A DNA stretch of 13,393 nt from an uncultured Limnohabitans sp. (GCA_937928195.1 CALEYZ010000126.1:1-13393), one strand, 5' to 3'. Shown: positions 7,123 to 13,393, counted from the first letter of the stretch. Numbers and translations: made by a program. Notes: generated by a model not told the origin, from the letters alone.

Positions 7123-8354
7123 GCGCTTAAATGTACACGTGCAAATTTACGCTTGCCAACCTGGACCACATAGGTCCCTGCTTCCAACTTCAAGCCCTTG
7201 TCGCTGACCACGGAAGAGTCCACACGCACACCGCCACCGTCGATCAAACGATTGGCCTCAGAGCCCGAAGGCGCCAAGCCGGCCATCTTGAGCAAATTGC
7301 CAATGCCCAAAGGCGCACCACTCAAATTGACTTCGGGAATTTCATCGGGCACGCCGCCCTTGCTGCGGTTGATGAAGTCTTGCTCGGCTGCATCGGCCGC
7401 GGCCGCACCATGGAAGCGCGAGGTGATTTCTTTGGCCAAGGCCACCTTGGCCTCTTTAGGGTTCAAGCCCTCCGCCACTTGTTTCTTCAAAGCCTCAATG
7501 TCGGCCATGGATTTGAAAGACAACAAGGTGTACCAGCGCCACATCAGCACGTCAGAGATCGACAACACCTTGGCAAACATGGTGTTGGGTTCTTCGCTGA
7601 TGCCGATGTAGTTGTTTTTGGACTTGGACATTTTGTCCACGCCATCCAAACCTTCCAGCAATGGCATGGTCAAAATGCATTGCGGTTCTTGGCCGTACTC
7701 GGTCTGTAAATGGCGGCCCATCAGCAAGTTGAACTTTTGGTCGGTACCGCCCAACTCCAAGTCGGACCTCAAAGCCACCGAGTCATAGCCCTGCATCAGC
7801 GGGTACAAAAACTCGTGCACGCTGATGGGCGTACCTGCTTTAAAGCGGTCATGAAAATCGTTGCGCTCCATCATGCGCGCCACCGTGTACTTGGCGGCCA
7901 ACTGAATCATGCCCATGGCACCCAGCGGCAAACTCCATTCGCTGTTGTAGCGAATTTCGGTTTTGCTGGGGTCGAGCACCAAGCTGGCTTGGCGGTAGTA
8001 CGTTTCGGCATTGGCCTTGATTTGTTCTGGCGTCAACGGCGGGCGTGTGGAGTTGCGACCCGAGGGGTCGCCAATCAGGCTGGTGAAGTCGCCAATTAAG
8101 AAGATCACCTGGTGACCCAAATTCTGCAACTGGCGCATTTTGTTCAGCACCACGGTATGGCCCACGTGAATGTCGGGGGCCGTCGGGTCTAAGCCCAATT
8201 TGATGCGCAATGGCACGCCGGTCGCCTCGGACTTGGCCAGTTTTTTGACCCAGTCTTCTTGGGGAATCAGCTCTTCACAGCCTCGCAAGGTGACGGCCAA
8301 AGCCTCTTTGACAGCATCTGTCACGGGGAATTGGGTCGAAACGGGTGAATTCAT
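7119..8354 (-). CDS. tyrS: Tyrosyl-tRNA synthetase
   Basis: TyrS is the class I synthetase that charges tRNA-Tyr with tyrosine. The 411-residue product has the HIGH-type motif as HVGH (63-66) after GLDPTAPDI, the conserved SLIGDPSGRNSTRP region (92-105), LELGGTDQKFNLLMGR (199-214) and KMSKS (241-245). An S4 RNA-binding domain forms the last ~65 residues (GIGNLLKMAGLAPSGSEANR to the end). Length and motifs fit the proteobacterial TyrZ-like subtype. It is the first gene of the run tyrS-CDF-dtd and its TGA stop overlaps the ATG of the transporter gene. It is divergent from the M23 peptidase gene across 93 bases. No T-box or other leader is visible in that short region. Confidence 0.98.
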   Translation of the reverse strand: MNSPVSTQFPVTDAVKEALAVTLRGCEELIPQEDWVKKLAKSEATGVPLRIKLGLDPTAPDIHVGHTVVLNKMRQLQNLGHQVIFLIGDFTSLIGDPSGRNSTRPPLTPEQIKANAETYYRQASLVLDPSKTEIRYNSEWSLPLGAMGMIQLAAKYTVARMMERNDFHDRFKAGTPISVHEFLYPLMQGYDSVALRSDLELGGTDQKFNLLMGRHLQTEYGQEPQCILTMPLLEGLDGVDKMSKSKNNYIGISEEPNTMFAKVLSISDVLMWRWYTLLSFKSMADIEALKKQVAEGLNPKEAKVALAKEITSRFHGAAAADAAEQDFINRSKGGVPDEIPEVNLSGAPLGIGNLLKMAGLAPSGSEANRLIDGGGVRVDSSVVSDKGLKLEAGTYVVQVGKRKFARVHLSA

Positions 8355-8409
8355 AGGGTTTTCCAGTATGCACCTAGCCGCTTTGGCGTTAGAATCGGTG
8401 GAATTGTTT

Positions 8410-8425
8410 GCCCTATTTTAAGGGC
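8410..8425. other. Short palindrome in the tyrS / M23 peptidase divergent intergenic region
   Basis: GCCCT (8410-8414) and AGGGC (8421-8425) flank ATTTTA, giving a 5-bp inverted repeat in the middle of the 93-base region between two divergent genes. The AT-rich centre could serve as a -10 element on either strand (TATTTT on plus, TAAAAT on minus), but no convincing -35 partner was found. A regulator site is possible, not shown. Confidence 0.25.
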
Positions 8426-8447
8426 TGACCTTGCTATTCCAGAACGA

Positions 8448-9812
8448 ATGAATTTTTTCAACACATTGATGACCCATGGCAAAGCCTACAGCCTCGCGCT
8501 GCAAGGCTTCGTTGCACGTCATCCCAAACACGTCACCACCGTGGTTGCCGCAGTGTTACTGGGCGGTGGCGGTGGCGCGTTTGCGGTTGCCAATCTGGGG
8601 CCAGATGCTTCCAATCTGCCCGTTCGCACACTGGTTGAATCACTCGACACACCCAACTTGGAATCCCAAGTCGCCCTCCTCGAGCAGCAAACCCTCAAGC
8701 TGTACCGCAACGACATTACCCGTGGCTCCGACACCGCCGACAGTCTGTTGCGCCGCTTAGGTTTGGTCGATTCAGCAGCCGCCGCTTACATTCGCCAAAC
8801 ACCCGAAGTACGCCAAGCCTTGCTCAACCGCTCGGGCCGCAACGTCTCCGTAGAAGCCAACGAACAACAACAGTTGCTCACGCTCACCACACGCTGGCTC
8901 AAAAACGACACCGATTCTCAATTCCAGCGCATGGTCATCACGCGCGGCGCCGACAACAAATTCAGCGTCCGCACAGACACCTCACCGCTGACTGCCAGCG
9001 TTCGCATGGCCGGTGGCACAGTCAACTCCTCTTTGTACGAAGCCTCCGACGAAGCCCGTTTGCCCGACACCGTCACACGCCAATTGGCCGATGTGTTCTC
9101 TGGCCAAATTGACTTCCACCGCGCACTGCGCAAAGGCGCCGTGTTCTCTGTGGTGTACGAAACCCTTGAAGCCGAAGGCGAACCCCTGCGTGCAGGCCGT
9201 TTGCTCAGCGCCGAAATCACCAACGATCAAAAAACCTACAACGCCGTTTGGTTCCAAGAACCCGGCCAAAAAGGGGCTTACTACACACTCAAAGGCGACA
9301 GCCTGCGCCGTGCGTTTTTGGCCTCTCCCATGCCTTACTCACGTCGCACCAGCGGCTTTGGCATGCGTGAACATCCCATCTTTCACACACAGCGTGCGCA
9401 CATGGGCGTGGACTACGCAGCCCCTACAGGCGCCCCCGTCATTTCGGTGGCCGATGGTGTGGTGGTTGAAAGTGGTTTCTCCGGTGGCTTTGGCAACATG
9501 GTCACCGTGCAACACAACGGCCGTCAAAGCACTGTTTATGCGCACTTAAGCCGCATCAATGTGCGCAAAGGTCAAAGCATCAAACAAGGCGACACCGTGG
9601 GTGCTGTGGGTTCAACGGGTTGGGCCACTGGTCCGCACTTGCACTTTGAATTCCGCATCAATGGCCGTCACGTCGACCCCCTCACTTTGGCGCAGCAAGG
9701 TTCATCCGAACCCATCTCTGCCGCTCAGCGCAACCAATTCAACCAACGTGCCGAGTTTGCACGCACACAGTTGATGGCTGCGGCGCAAATGCGCCAAAGC
9801 AACGTTCAATAA
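8448..9812 (+). CDS. M23 family murein endopeptidase, MepM-like, membrane-anchored
   Basis: M23 enzymes are zinc endopeptidases that cut peptidoglycan cross-bridges. The 454-residue product starts with a cytoplasmic stretch and a glycine-rich hydrophobic segment (about 28-50, VTTVVAAVLLGGGGGAFAVA) that should act as an uncleaved signal anchor. Residues ~85-150 resemble the LysM/OapA-like domain and ~150-290 the second regulatory domain of MepM and Csd3-type proteins. The C-terminal LytM domain begins at RRTSGFGMREHPIF. The metal ligands are visible: H318 and D322 (HMGVD) and H399 (HLHFE), with H366 (YAHLS) and H397 as catalytic histidines. The protein should act in the periplasm on DD-cross-links to allow wall growth. 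It is followed by anmK after 24 bases, probably in one operon. The final ~35 residues are a Gln/Ala-rich tail. Confidence 0.93.
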   Translation: MNFFNTLMTHGKAYSLALQGFVARHPKHVTTVVAAVLLGGGGGAFAVANLGPDASNLPVRTLVESLDTPNLESQVALLEQQTLKLYRNDITRGSDTADSLLRRLGLVDSAAAAYIRQTPEVRQALLNRSGRNVSVEANEQQQLLTLTTRWLKNDTDSQFQRMVITRGADNKFSVRTDTSPLTASVRMAGGTVNSSLYEASDEARLPDTVTRQLADVFSGQIDFHRALRKGAVFSVVYETLEAEGEPLRAGRLLSAEITNDQKTYNAVWFQEPGQKGAYYTLKGDSLRRAFLASPMPYSRRTSGFGMREHPIFHTQRAHMGVDYAAPTGAPVISVADGVVVESGFSGGFGNMVTVQHNGRQSTVYAHLSRINVRKGQSIKQGDTVGAVGSTGWATGPHLHFEFRINGRHVDPLTLAQQGSSEPISAAQRNQFNQRAEFARTQLMAAAQMRQSNVQ

Positions 9813-9836
9813 TTTTCAGCGTTGGCAGGGGCCAGG

Positions 9837-11087
9837 TTGACGTCCGCCCCCTCTTCCCCACTTTCGCCATCGTCCACTCCGGTGACGGCAAGCCCCGTGC
9901 ACTACTTCATTGGCCTCATGTCGGGCACCTCGCTGGATGGTGTGGATGGCGTGTTGTTGCAATGGCAAAGCAAGCCACAGTTGGCAAATACAGTGGGTCA
10001 AGATCAGTCTCCTGCGTTGTTGTTGAACACACCCAGCCTGGCGGTCTTGCAGCATGTCTTTCAGCCATTTGATGCGGAATTTCGCGCAGAACTCCTCAGT
10101 CTGAATACACCCGGCAACAACGAATTGCATCGTGCCGCATTGGCTGGCAATCGCTTGGCGCGCAACTATGCGCAAGTGGTGCACGCCTTGCTCGGTGCAA
10201 GCGGTTTGCAAGCCCATGACATCCAAGCCATTGGCGCGCATGGCCAAACCGTGCGACACCGCCCGCTTGAGTTTGATGCCAACCCTCTCACAGGCCAAGC
10301 CGCTGTGGGCTACACACTGCAACTGAACAACCCGGCATTGCTGGCCGAGCTGACTGGCATCGATGTGGTGGCCGAATTTCGCACACGCGATCTGGCCGCT
10401 GGTGGACAAGGCGCGCCCTTGGTGCCCGCCTTTCATGCCGAGATTTTTGGCACGCCACAACACACCGTGGCCGTGGTCAACATTGGTGGCATCTCCAACA
10501 TCAGTATTTTGCGAGGCGCGTCAGACCATGCCATTACTGGTTTTGATTGCGGCCCAGGCAATGCCCTCATGGACCATTGGGTGCATTTGCACCACGGCAA
10601 AGACTACGATGCCAACGGCGCTTGGGCGGCACAAGGCCAGGTCATTTCATCGTTGTTGCAAAGTTTGCTGGCCGAAGCCTTCTTGCACCAAACGCCGCCC
10701 AAAAGTACAGGCCGAGATTTGTTCAACCCCGCATGGTTGCAGCAACATTTGCACGCTGACTTCAAAGCGGTCGATGTGCAAGCCACGCTGTGCGAGTTCA
10801 CCGCATTGGCCATTGCACAAGACCTTCAGCGCCATGCGCCGGAAGCCAAGCAGTTGTGGGTGTGTGGGGGTGGCGCACTCAATGGCCATCTCATGGCACG
10901 TCTGCAAGTGCATGCGCCCGGGGTACAAGTGGCATCGACCGAGCTGCATGGCTTACCGCCTTTGCAAGTAGAAGCGGCGGCCTTCGCATGGTTGGCCGCC
11001 AAAGCCATGAAGCGAGAAACAGGCAGCTTAAAAAGCGTTACGGGCGCTCGAGGCGCCCGTGTGTTGGGGGCCATCTATCCCAGATGA
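9837..11087 (+). CDS. anmK: Anhydro-N-acetylmuramic acid kinase AnmK
   Basis: AnmK phosphorylates 1,6-anhydro-MurNAc, released by lytic transglycosylases, to MurNAc-6-phosphate for murein recycling in the cytoplasm. Motifs are GLMSGTSLDGVDG (about 26-38), IGAHGQTVRHRP, EFRTRDLAAGGQGAPLVPAF with the catalytic aspartate, NIGGISNIS, FDCGPGNALMD and VCGGGALNGHLM near the end. The start is uncertain. I chose the TTG at 9837 (416 residues) because AGGGG lies 5 bases upstream; GTG codons at 9882 and 9897 would give a length nearer to the E. coli protein (369) and remove a Ser/Pro-rich N-terminal tail, but lack a ribosome binding site. TTG at 9822 is also in frame. It follows the M23 peptidase gene closely, a sensible pairing of murein turnover and recycling. 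Confidence 0.95.
   Translation: MTSAPSSPLSPSSTPVTASPVHYFIGLMSGTSLDGVDGVLLQWQSKPQLANTVGQDQSPALLLNTPSLAVLQHVFQPFDAEFRAELLSLNTPGNNELHRAALAGNRLARNYAQVVHALLGASGLQAHDIQAIGAHGQTVRHRPLEFDANPLTGQAAVGYTLQLNNPALLAELTGIDVVAEFRTRDLAAGGQGAPLVPAFHAEIFGTPQHTVAVVNIGGISNISILRGASDHAITGFDCGPGNALMDHWVHLHHGKDYDANGAWAAQGQVISSLLQSLLAEAFLHQTPPKSTGRDLFNPAWLQQHLHADFKAVDVQATLCEFTALAIAQDLQRHAPEAKQLWVCGGGALNGHLMARLQVHAPGVQVASTELHGLPPLQVEAAAFAWLAAKAMKRETGSLKSVTGARGARVLGAIYPR
11030..11060 (-). terminator. Putative rho-independent terminator of erpA, inside the 3' end of anmK
   Basis: ACGGGCGC (11040-11047) and GCGCCCGT (11053-11060) form a perfect 8-bp GC-rich stem with a 5-base loop. On the minus strand the stem is followed by AACGC and five T (11034-11030), which fits a terminator for erpA, whose stop codon is about 70 bases upstream. 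On the plus strand no T-run follows, so it is not a clear anmK terminator. The site lies within anmK codons. Confidence 0.55.
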
Positions 11088-11128
11088 CCCTTCGGCGTGT
11101 TGAACTGCCGAATGAACTGTCGGTTTGT

Positions 11129-11494
11129 TTAGACCGAGAATGAAGAACCGCAACCACAAGTGGTGGTGGCATTGGGGTTCTTGATGACAAACTGTGCGCC
11201 TTGCAGGTCTTCTTTGTAATCAATTTCGGCACCGATGAGGTACTGGTAGCTCATGGCATCGATGAGCAATGACACACCGTTTTTAGTCATGGTGGTGTCG
11301 TCTTCGTTGACGATTTCGTCAAACGTGAAACCATATTGAAAGCCTGAGCAACCGCCGCCTTGCACAAACACGCGCAGTTTCAAATCGGGGTTGCCTTCTT
11401 CGGCAATGAGGTCGGCCACTTTGGCGGCTGCACTGTCTGTAAAGACAATGGCTTCGGGCATTTCTGTGGGGATTGTTTCGGCTACTGCGCTCAT
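11129..11494 (-). CDS. erpA: Iron-sulfur cluster insertion protein ErpA
   Basis: ErpA is an A-type carrier that accepts Fe-S clusters from the assembly machinery and passes them to apo-proteins, including enzymes of isoprenoid synthesis and respiration. The 121-residue product has the three conserved cysteines: C49 in VQGGGCSGFQYGF, and C113 and C115 in TTCGCGSSFSV at the C-terminus. The GFTFDE and central sequence favour ErpA over IscA or SufA, as does the position directly after rpsI, a common order in betaproteobacteria. A GGAG Shine-Dalgarno sequence lies 7 bases before the ATG. It is separated from rpsI by a strong terminator and has its own putative promoter, so its expression can be set apart from the ribosomal genes. 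Confidence 0.96.
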   Translation of the reverse strand: MSAVAETIPTEMPEAIVFTDSAAAKVADLIAEEGNPDLKLRVFVQGGGCSGFQYGFTFDEIVNEDDTTMTKNGVSLLIDAMSYQYLIGAEIDYKEDLQGAQFVIKNPNATTTCGCGSSFSV

Positions 11495-11517
11495 GATTTT
11501 CTCCGGCTACTGGGTGA

Positions 11518-11548
11518 GTAGTATAGTGGATCAGTCAACAATTCACGC
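11518..11548 (-). promoter_or_regulatory. Putative erpA promoter with an overlapping IscR-like site
   Basis: On the minus strand TATACT (11525-11520) is a good -10 box, placing the transcript start near 11513, just upstream of the GGAG (11506-11501 region) and the ATG at 11494. The -35 position (near 11548-11543, GCGTGA) is poor. The 25 bases 11542-11518 agree with the type 1 IscR consensus as I remember it at 19 of 25 positions, including GTTGACTGAT, and cover the -10 box. The overlap fits repression by IscR. This is a hand match, not a scored prediction. Confidence 0.4.
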
Positions 11549-11580
11549 TGAATAACTGCCCTGTGAGAAGGGACTTGCAG

Positions 11581-11618
11581 ACGAAAAAAAACCGCCCTGA
11601 ACAAACAGTGCGGTTTTC
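11581..11618 (-). terminator. Rho-independent terminator of the rplM-rpsI operon
   Basis: AAAACCGC (11588-11595) pairs with GCGGTTTT (11610-11617); the loop has an additional inner CTG/CAG pair (11597-11599 with 11606-11608). On the minus strand the GC-rich stem is followed by eight T, the classic form. It sits about 20 bases after the rpsI stop codon and separates the ribosomal operon from erpA. The T-run on the plus strand is only four, so termination in that direction would be weak. Confidence 0.85.
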
Positions 11619-11639
11619 TTGAAACAGGCAGTAAACGAA

Positions 11640-12032
11640 TTAACGCTTAGAGAACTGCTTACGGCGACGAGCAGAGTGCAAGCCGACCTTTTTACGTTCA
11701 ACTTCGCGGGCGTCACGAGTGACAAAACCAGCTTGGCTGAGTACGGGCTTCAAAGAAGCATCATAGTCAATCAGGGCACGTGTGATGCCGTGACGGGCTG
11801 CACCAGCTTGACCGGATTCGCCGCCACCATGAACGTTGATTTGAATGTCGAAAGATTCGGCATTGTTTGTCAACATCAAAGGTTGCTTAGCGATCATGAT
11901 CGAAGTCTCGCGGCCGAAGTAGGCTTGGATGTCCTTGCCATTGACCGTGATCTTGCCAGAGCCTTTTTTCAGAAACACGCGGGCGACGCTAGATTTGCGA
12001 CGGCCGGTGCCATTGTTCCATTCACCAATCAT
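11640..12032 (-). CDS. rpsI: 30S ribosomal protein S9
   Basis: S9 (uS9) sits in the head of the 30S subunit; its C-terminal tail reaches the P-site tRNA. The 130-residue product begins MIGEWNNGTGRRKSSVARVF, contains the signature GGGESGQAGAARHGITRAL and ends in the basic tail ARRRKQFSKR with the conserved KR terminus. I used the ATG at 12030-12032, not the TTG six bases upstream, because AAGGAG lies at ideal distance from it and the N-terminus fits the family. The Shine-Dalgarno sequence overlaps the region of the rplM stop codon (12 bases between genes), which suggests coupled translation of L13 and S9. The strong terminator follows. Confidence 0.98.
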   Translation of the reverse strand: MIGEWNNGTGRRKSSVARVFLKKGSGKITVNGKDIQAYFGRETSIMIAKQPLMLTNNAESFDIQINVHGGGESGQAGAARHGITRALIDYDASLKPVLSQAGFVTRDAREVERKKVGLHSARRRKQFSKR

Positions 12033-12044
12033 TCTCAAGGCTCC

Positions 12045-12476
12045 TTAAATGTCCAGCACTTTAGGCTGTTGGGCGGTGTGGGGATGCTCTGCACCACCGT
12101 ACACCTTGAGTTTTTTGATCATGGCGTAGCCCAGAGGACCTTTGGGCAACATGCCCTTCACGGCCTTCTCGAGCGCGCGTCCAGGGTGCTTGGACTGCAT
12201 GTCGCGGAAGTTAGTGGCTGTGATGCCGCCTGGGTAACCAGAGTGGCGGTAGTACACCTTGTCCAAAGACTTGGTGCCAGTCACTTTGAGTTGTGCTGCG
12301 TTAACGACGACGATGAAGTCGCCAGTATCGACGTGAGGCGTGTAAATGGCCTTGTGTTTGCCGCGCAAACGGAGAGCAACTTCGCTGGCTACTCGTCCGA
12401 GGACCTTGTCGGTCGCGTCAATCACAAACCACTCGTGCACGACCTCAGCGGGTTTTGCGCTGAAAGTAGTTGTCAT
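12045..12476 (-). CDS. rplM: 50S ribosomal protein L13
   Basis: L13 (uL13) is an early-assembly protein of the 50S subunit and, in E. coli, represses its own operon. The 143-residue product has normal length and the conserved segments WFVIDATDKVLGRVAS, LRGKHKAIYTPHVDTGDFI, YYRHSGYPGG and the signature region AVKGMLPKGPLGYAMIKKLK with VYGGAEHPH. It is the first gene of rplM-rpsI. A long leader of about 140 bases precedes it if the TATAAT at 12623-12628 is the promoter, and this leader contains hairpins (see the separate entries). The Shine-Dalgarno sequence is only AGAGA and lies inside a predicted hairpin, which fits translational control. Confidence 0.98.
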   Translation of the reverse strand: MTTTFSAKPAEVVHEWFVIDATDKVLGRVASEVALRLRGKHKAIYTPHVDTGDFIVVVNAAQLKVTGTKSLDKVYYRHSGYPGGITATNFRDMQSKHPGRALEKAVKGMLPKGPLGYAMIKKLKVYGGAEHPHTAQQPKVLDI

Positions 12477-12480
12477 GAGT

Positions 12481-12497
12481 TTTCTCTTTGAAAGAAA
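12481..12497 (-). promoter_or_regulatory. Hairpin covering the rplM ribosome binding site, candidate L13 operator
   Basis: In the mRNA sense (minus strand) TTTCTTT (12497-12491) can pair with AGAGAAA (12487-12481) across a CAA loop, seven pairs with one G-U. The 3' arm contains the AGAGA Shine-Dalgarno sequence and ends 4 bases before the L13 start codon. The stem is AU-rich and weak alone, as expected for a structure a bound protein could stabilise. No functional proof is visible. Confidence 0.35.
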
Positions 12498-12526
12498 GGT
12501 TTGGCGGGTCCTTTTCCACGGTCGGT

Positions 12527-12543
12527 GCTCCTCTGTTGGGAGC
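12527..12543 (-). other. Hairpin in the rplM leader
   Basis: GCTCC (12527-12531) and GGAGC (12539-12543) form a perfect 5-bp stem with a 7-base loop about 50 bases upstream of the rplM start codon, within the presumed 5' leader. There is no T-run, so it is not a terminator. It may be part of an autoregulatory leader. Confidence 0.35.
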
Positions 12544-12622
12544 CTCTTAGGTGGGAATTTGCCAAGCCTTTAACAGCACAGCGTCTTCGCCGCGGGACCA
12601 CAAAATCGCTGCGAAGCCTGCC

Positions 12623-12628
12623 ATTATA
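12623..12628 (-). promoter_or_regulatory. Putative -10 box of the rplM-rpsI promoter
   Basis: A perfect TATAAT stands on the minus strand 147 bases before the L13 start codon, in the gap between rplM and the divergent rlmJ. The expected -35 position (CCCCGC near 12651-12646) is poor, so an activator, an upstream element or another spacing may be used. It would give a leader starting near 12616. Confidence 0.5.
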
Positions 12629-12671
12629 CGAAAAATCAAGGACTTGCGGGGATATTGGTTACCATCGGTGC

Positions 12672-13393
12672 ATGTTCAGTTATCGACACGCCTTTCACGC
12701 CGGCAACCATGCGGATGTACTCAAACACATCACCTTGCTGGCCACCTTGCGCCACCTCATGCAAAAAGAGGCGGGCATTACCCTGATCGACACCCATTCC
12801 GGGGCCGGGCTGTACCGGCTGGACGGCGATTACTCCCAAAAAGGTGCCGAAGCCCAGGACGGCTTGTTCAAACTGCTGGCAGCACTGGAAAAACTCGACA
12901 GCATCCCCGAACCCATTGAAGACTATCTGGCGCAGATTGCCAGCTTCAACGCCAGCGGGGAGGCCCGCATTTACCCCGGATCGCCCTTTTTGATGCAGCG
13001 CCTGATGCGTCACGAATCGCGTGACCGTTTGCGCCTGTTTGAGCTGCACCCCACCGACAGCCGCGCCCTGATGTCCAACATCGCCCAGCTCGAAGCCGGT
13101 CGCAGCATCACTGTCAGCCGCGAAGACGGCTTTGAAGCCCTCAAGAAGCTGCTGCCGCCCCCAGCCTCGACCACTGGCTCCAAACGAGCCATGGTGCTGA
13201 TCGACCCCAGCTACGAGATCAAGTCCGACTACGTGAAAGTCGCCAACGTCATCCAGGATTGCCTGAAACGTTTTTCCACCGGCACCTACCTGGTCTGGTA
13301 CCCGATCATCCCGCGCCCGGAAGCACACGAATTGCCACGCCGCCTCAAGACCCTGTCCAACCAGGCGGGGCGCAGCTGGGTTCACGCCACGCT
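12672..13393 (+). CDS. rlmJ: 23S rRNA (adenine(2030)-N6)-methyltransferase RlmJ, 3' end missing
   Basis: RlmJ methylates N6 of A2030 in 23S rRNA. The frame from the ATG at 12672 is open for 240 codons and runs off the window; the E. coli protein has about 280, so roughly 40 residues are missing. Identification rests on the N-terminus MFSYRHAFHAGNHADVLKH (typical FHAGN.ADVLKH), the SAM-binding LIDTHSGAGLY (38-48), YPGSPFLMQRLMR (101-113), ELHPTD and the catalytic motif IDPSYEIKSDY (167-177). The motif reads DPSY where E. coli has DPPY. The start has no clear Shine-Dalgarno sequence. It is divergent from rplM. The codon use differs from the rest of the window: about 18 of 30 leucines are CTG and 6 TTG, while phoH has about 4 CTG and 17 TTG of 32. 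A long antisense frame here is a shadow. Confidence 0.95.
   Translation, partial: MFSYRHAFHAGNHADVLKHITLLATLRHLMQKEAGITLIDTHSGAGLYRLDGDYSQKGAEAQDGLFKLLAALEKLDSIPEPIEDYLAQIASFNASGEARIYPGSPFLMQRLMRHESRDRLRLFELHPTDSRALMSNIAQLEAGRSITVSREDGFEALKKLLPPPASTTGSKRAMVLIDPSYEIKSDYVKVANVIQDCLKRFSTGTYLVWYPIIPRPEAHELPRRLKTLSNQAGRSWVHAT

Noticed and set aside
12636..13385. 249-codon minus-strand frame opposite rlmJ
   Set aside because: The plus strand encodes RlmJ with clear motifs from 12672 to the window end. The minus frame is Gly/Val/Gln-rich without motifs.

Overview
The window looks like a chromosomal segment of a betaproteobacterium, most likely Burkholderiales, family Comamonadaceae. The evidence is the family-typical start of ribosomal protein S9 (MIGEWNNGTGRRKSS), the conserved orders rplM-rpsI-erpA and phoH-ybeY, the M23 peptidase gene facing tyrS, a moderate-high GC content and a strong use of TTG for leucine. 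The genus cannot be fixed from the sequence alone; a Limnohabitans/Rhodoferax-like freshwater lineage is a guess. Almost all genes are housekeeping. No tRNA, rRNA, CRISPR array, prophage or insertion sequence was seen, and no gap without a gene exceeds about 200 bases.

Layout. (1) Positions 1-3738: the 3' part of a histidine phosphatase gene (+) converges on ruvA-ruvB (-), the Holliday junction branch migration motor. A short intergenic region with a REP-like hairpin separates ruvA from the divergent phoH-ybeY pair (+), linked to RNA metabolism and ribosome maturation. (2) Positions 3755-4202: a small AT-rich BrnT/BrnA-type toxin-antitoxin pair (-), in which the antitoxin seems to lack its usual DNA-binding domain. 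(3) Positions 4286-8354: a minus-strand run tyrS, CDF cation transporter, dtd and then dbpA. The first three genes overlap each other by 4 bases, so they are probably one translationally coupled operon; tyrS charges tRNA-Tyr and dtd removes D-amino acids from mischarged tRNA. (4) Positions 8448-11087: a divergent plus-strand pair for the cell wall, a membrane-anchored MepM-like M23 murein hydrolase and the recycling kinase AnmK. (5) Positions 11129-12476: the minus-strand rplM-rpsI operon (L13, S9), a clear terminator, and then erpA with its own putative promoter and, inferred, a terminator lying inside the 3' end of anmK. (6) Positions 12672-13393: the 5' part of rlmJ (+), divergent from rplM. 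It runs off the window end without a stop codon and uses codons differently from the rest.

The most interesting points are the antitoxin without a DNA-binding domain, the candidate L13 autoregulatory structures in front of rplM, a candidate IscR-like site at the erpA promoter, the cation transporter placed between tyrS and dtd, the REP-like hairpin between ruvA and phoH, and the codon-use break at rlmJ. I did not find strong evidence for a wholly new multi-gene system.
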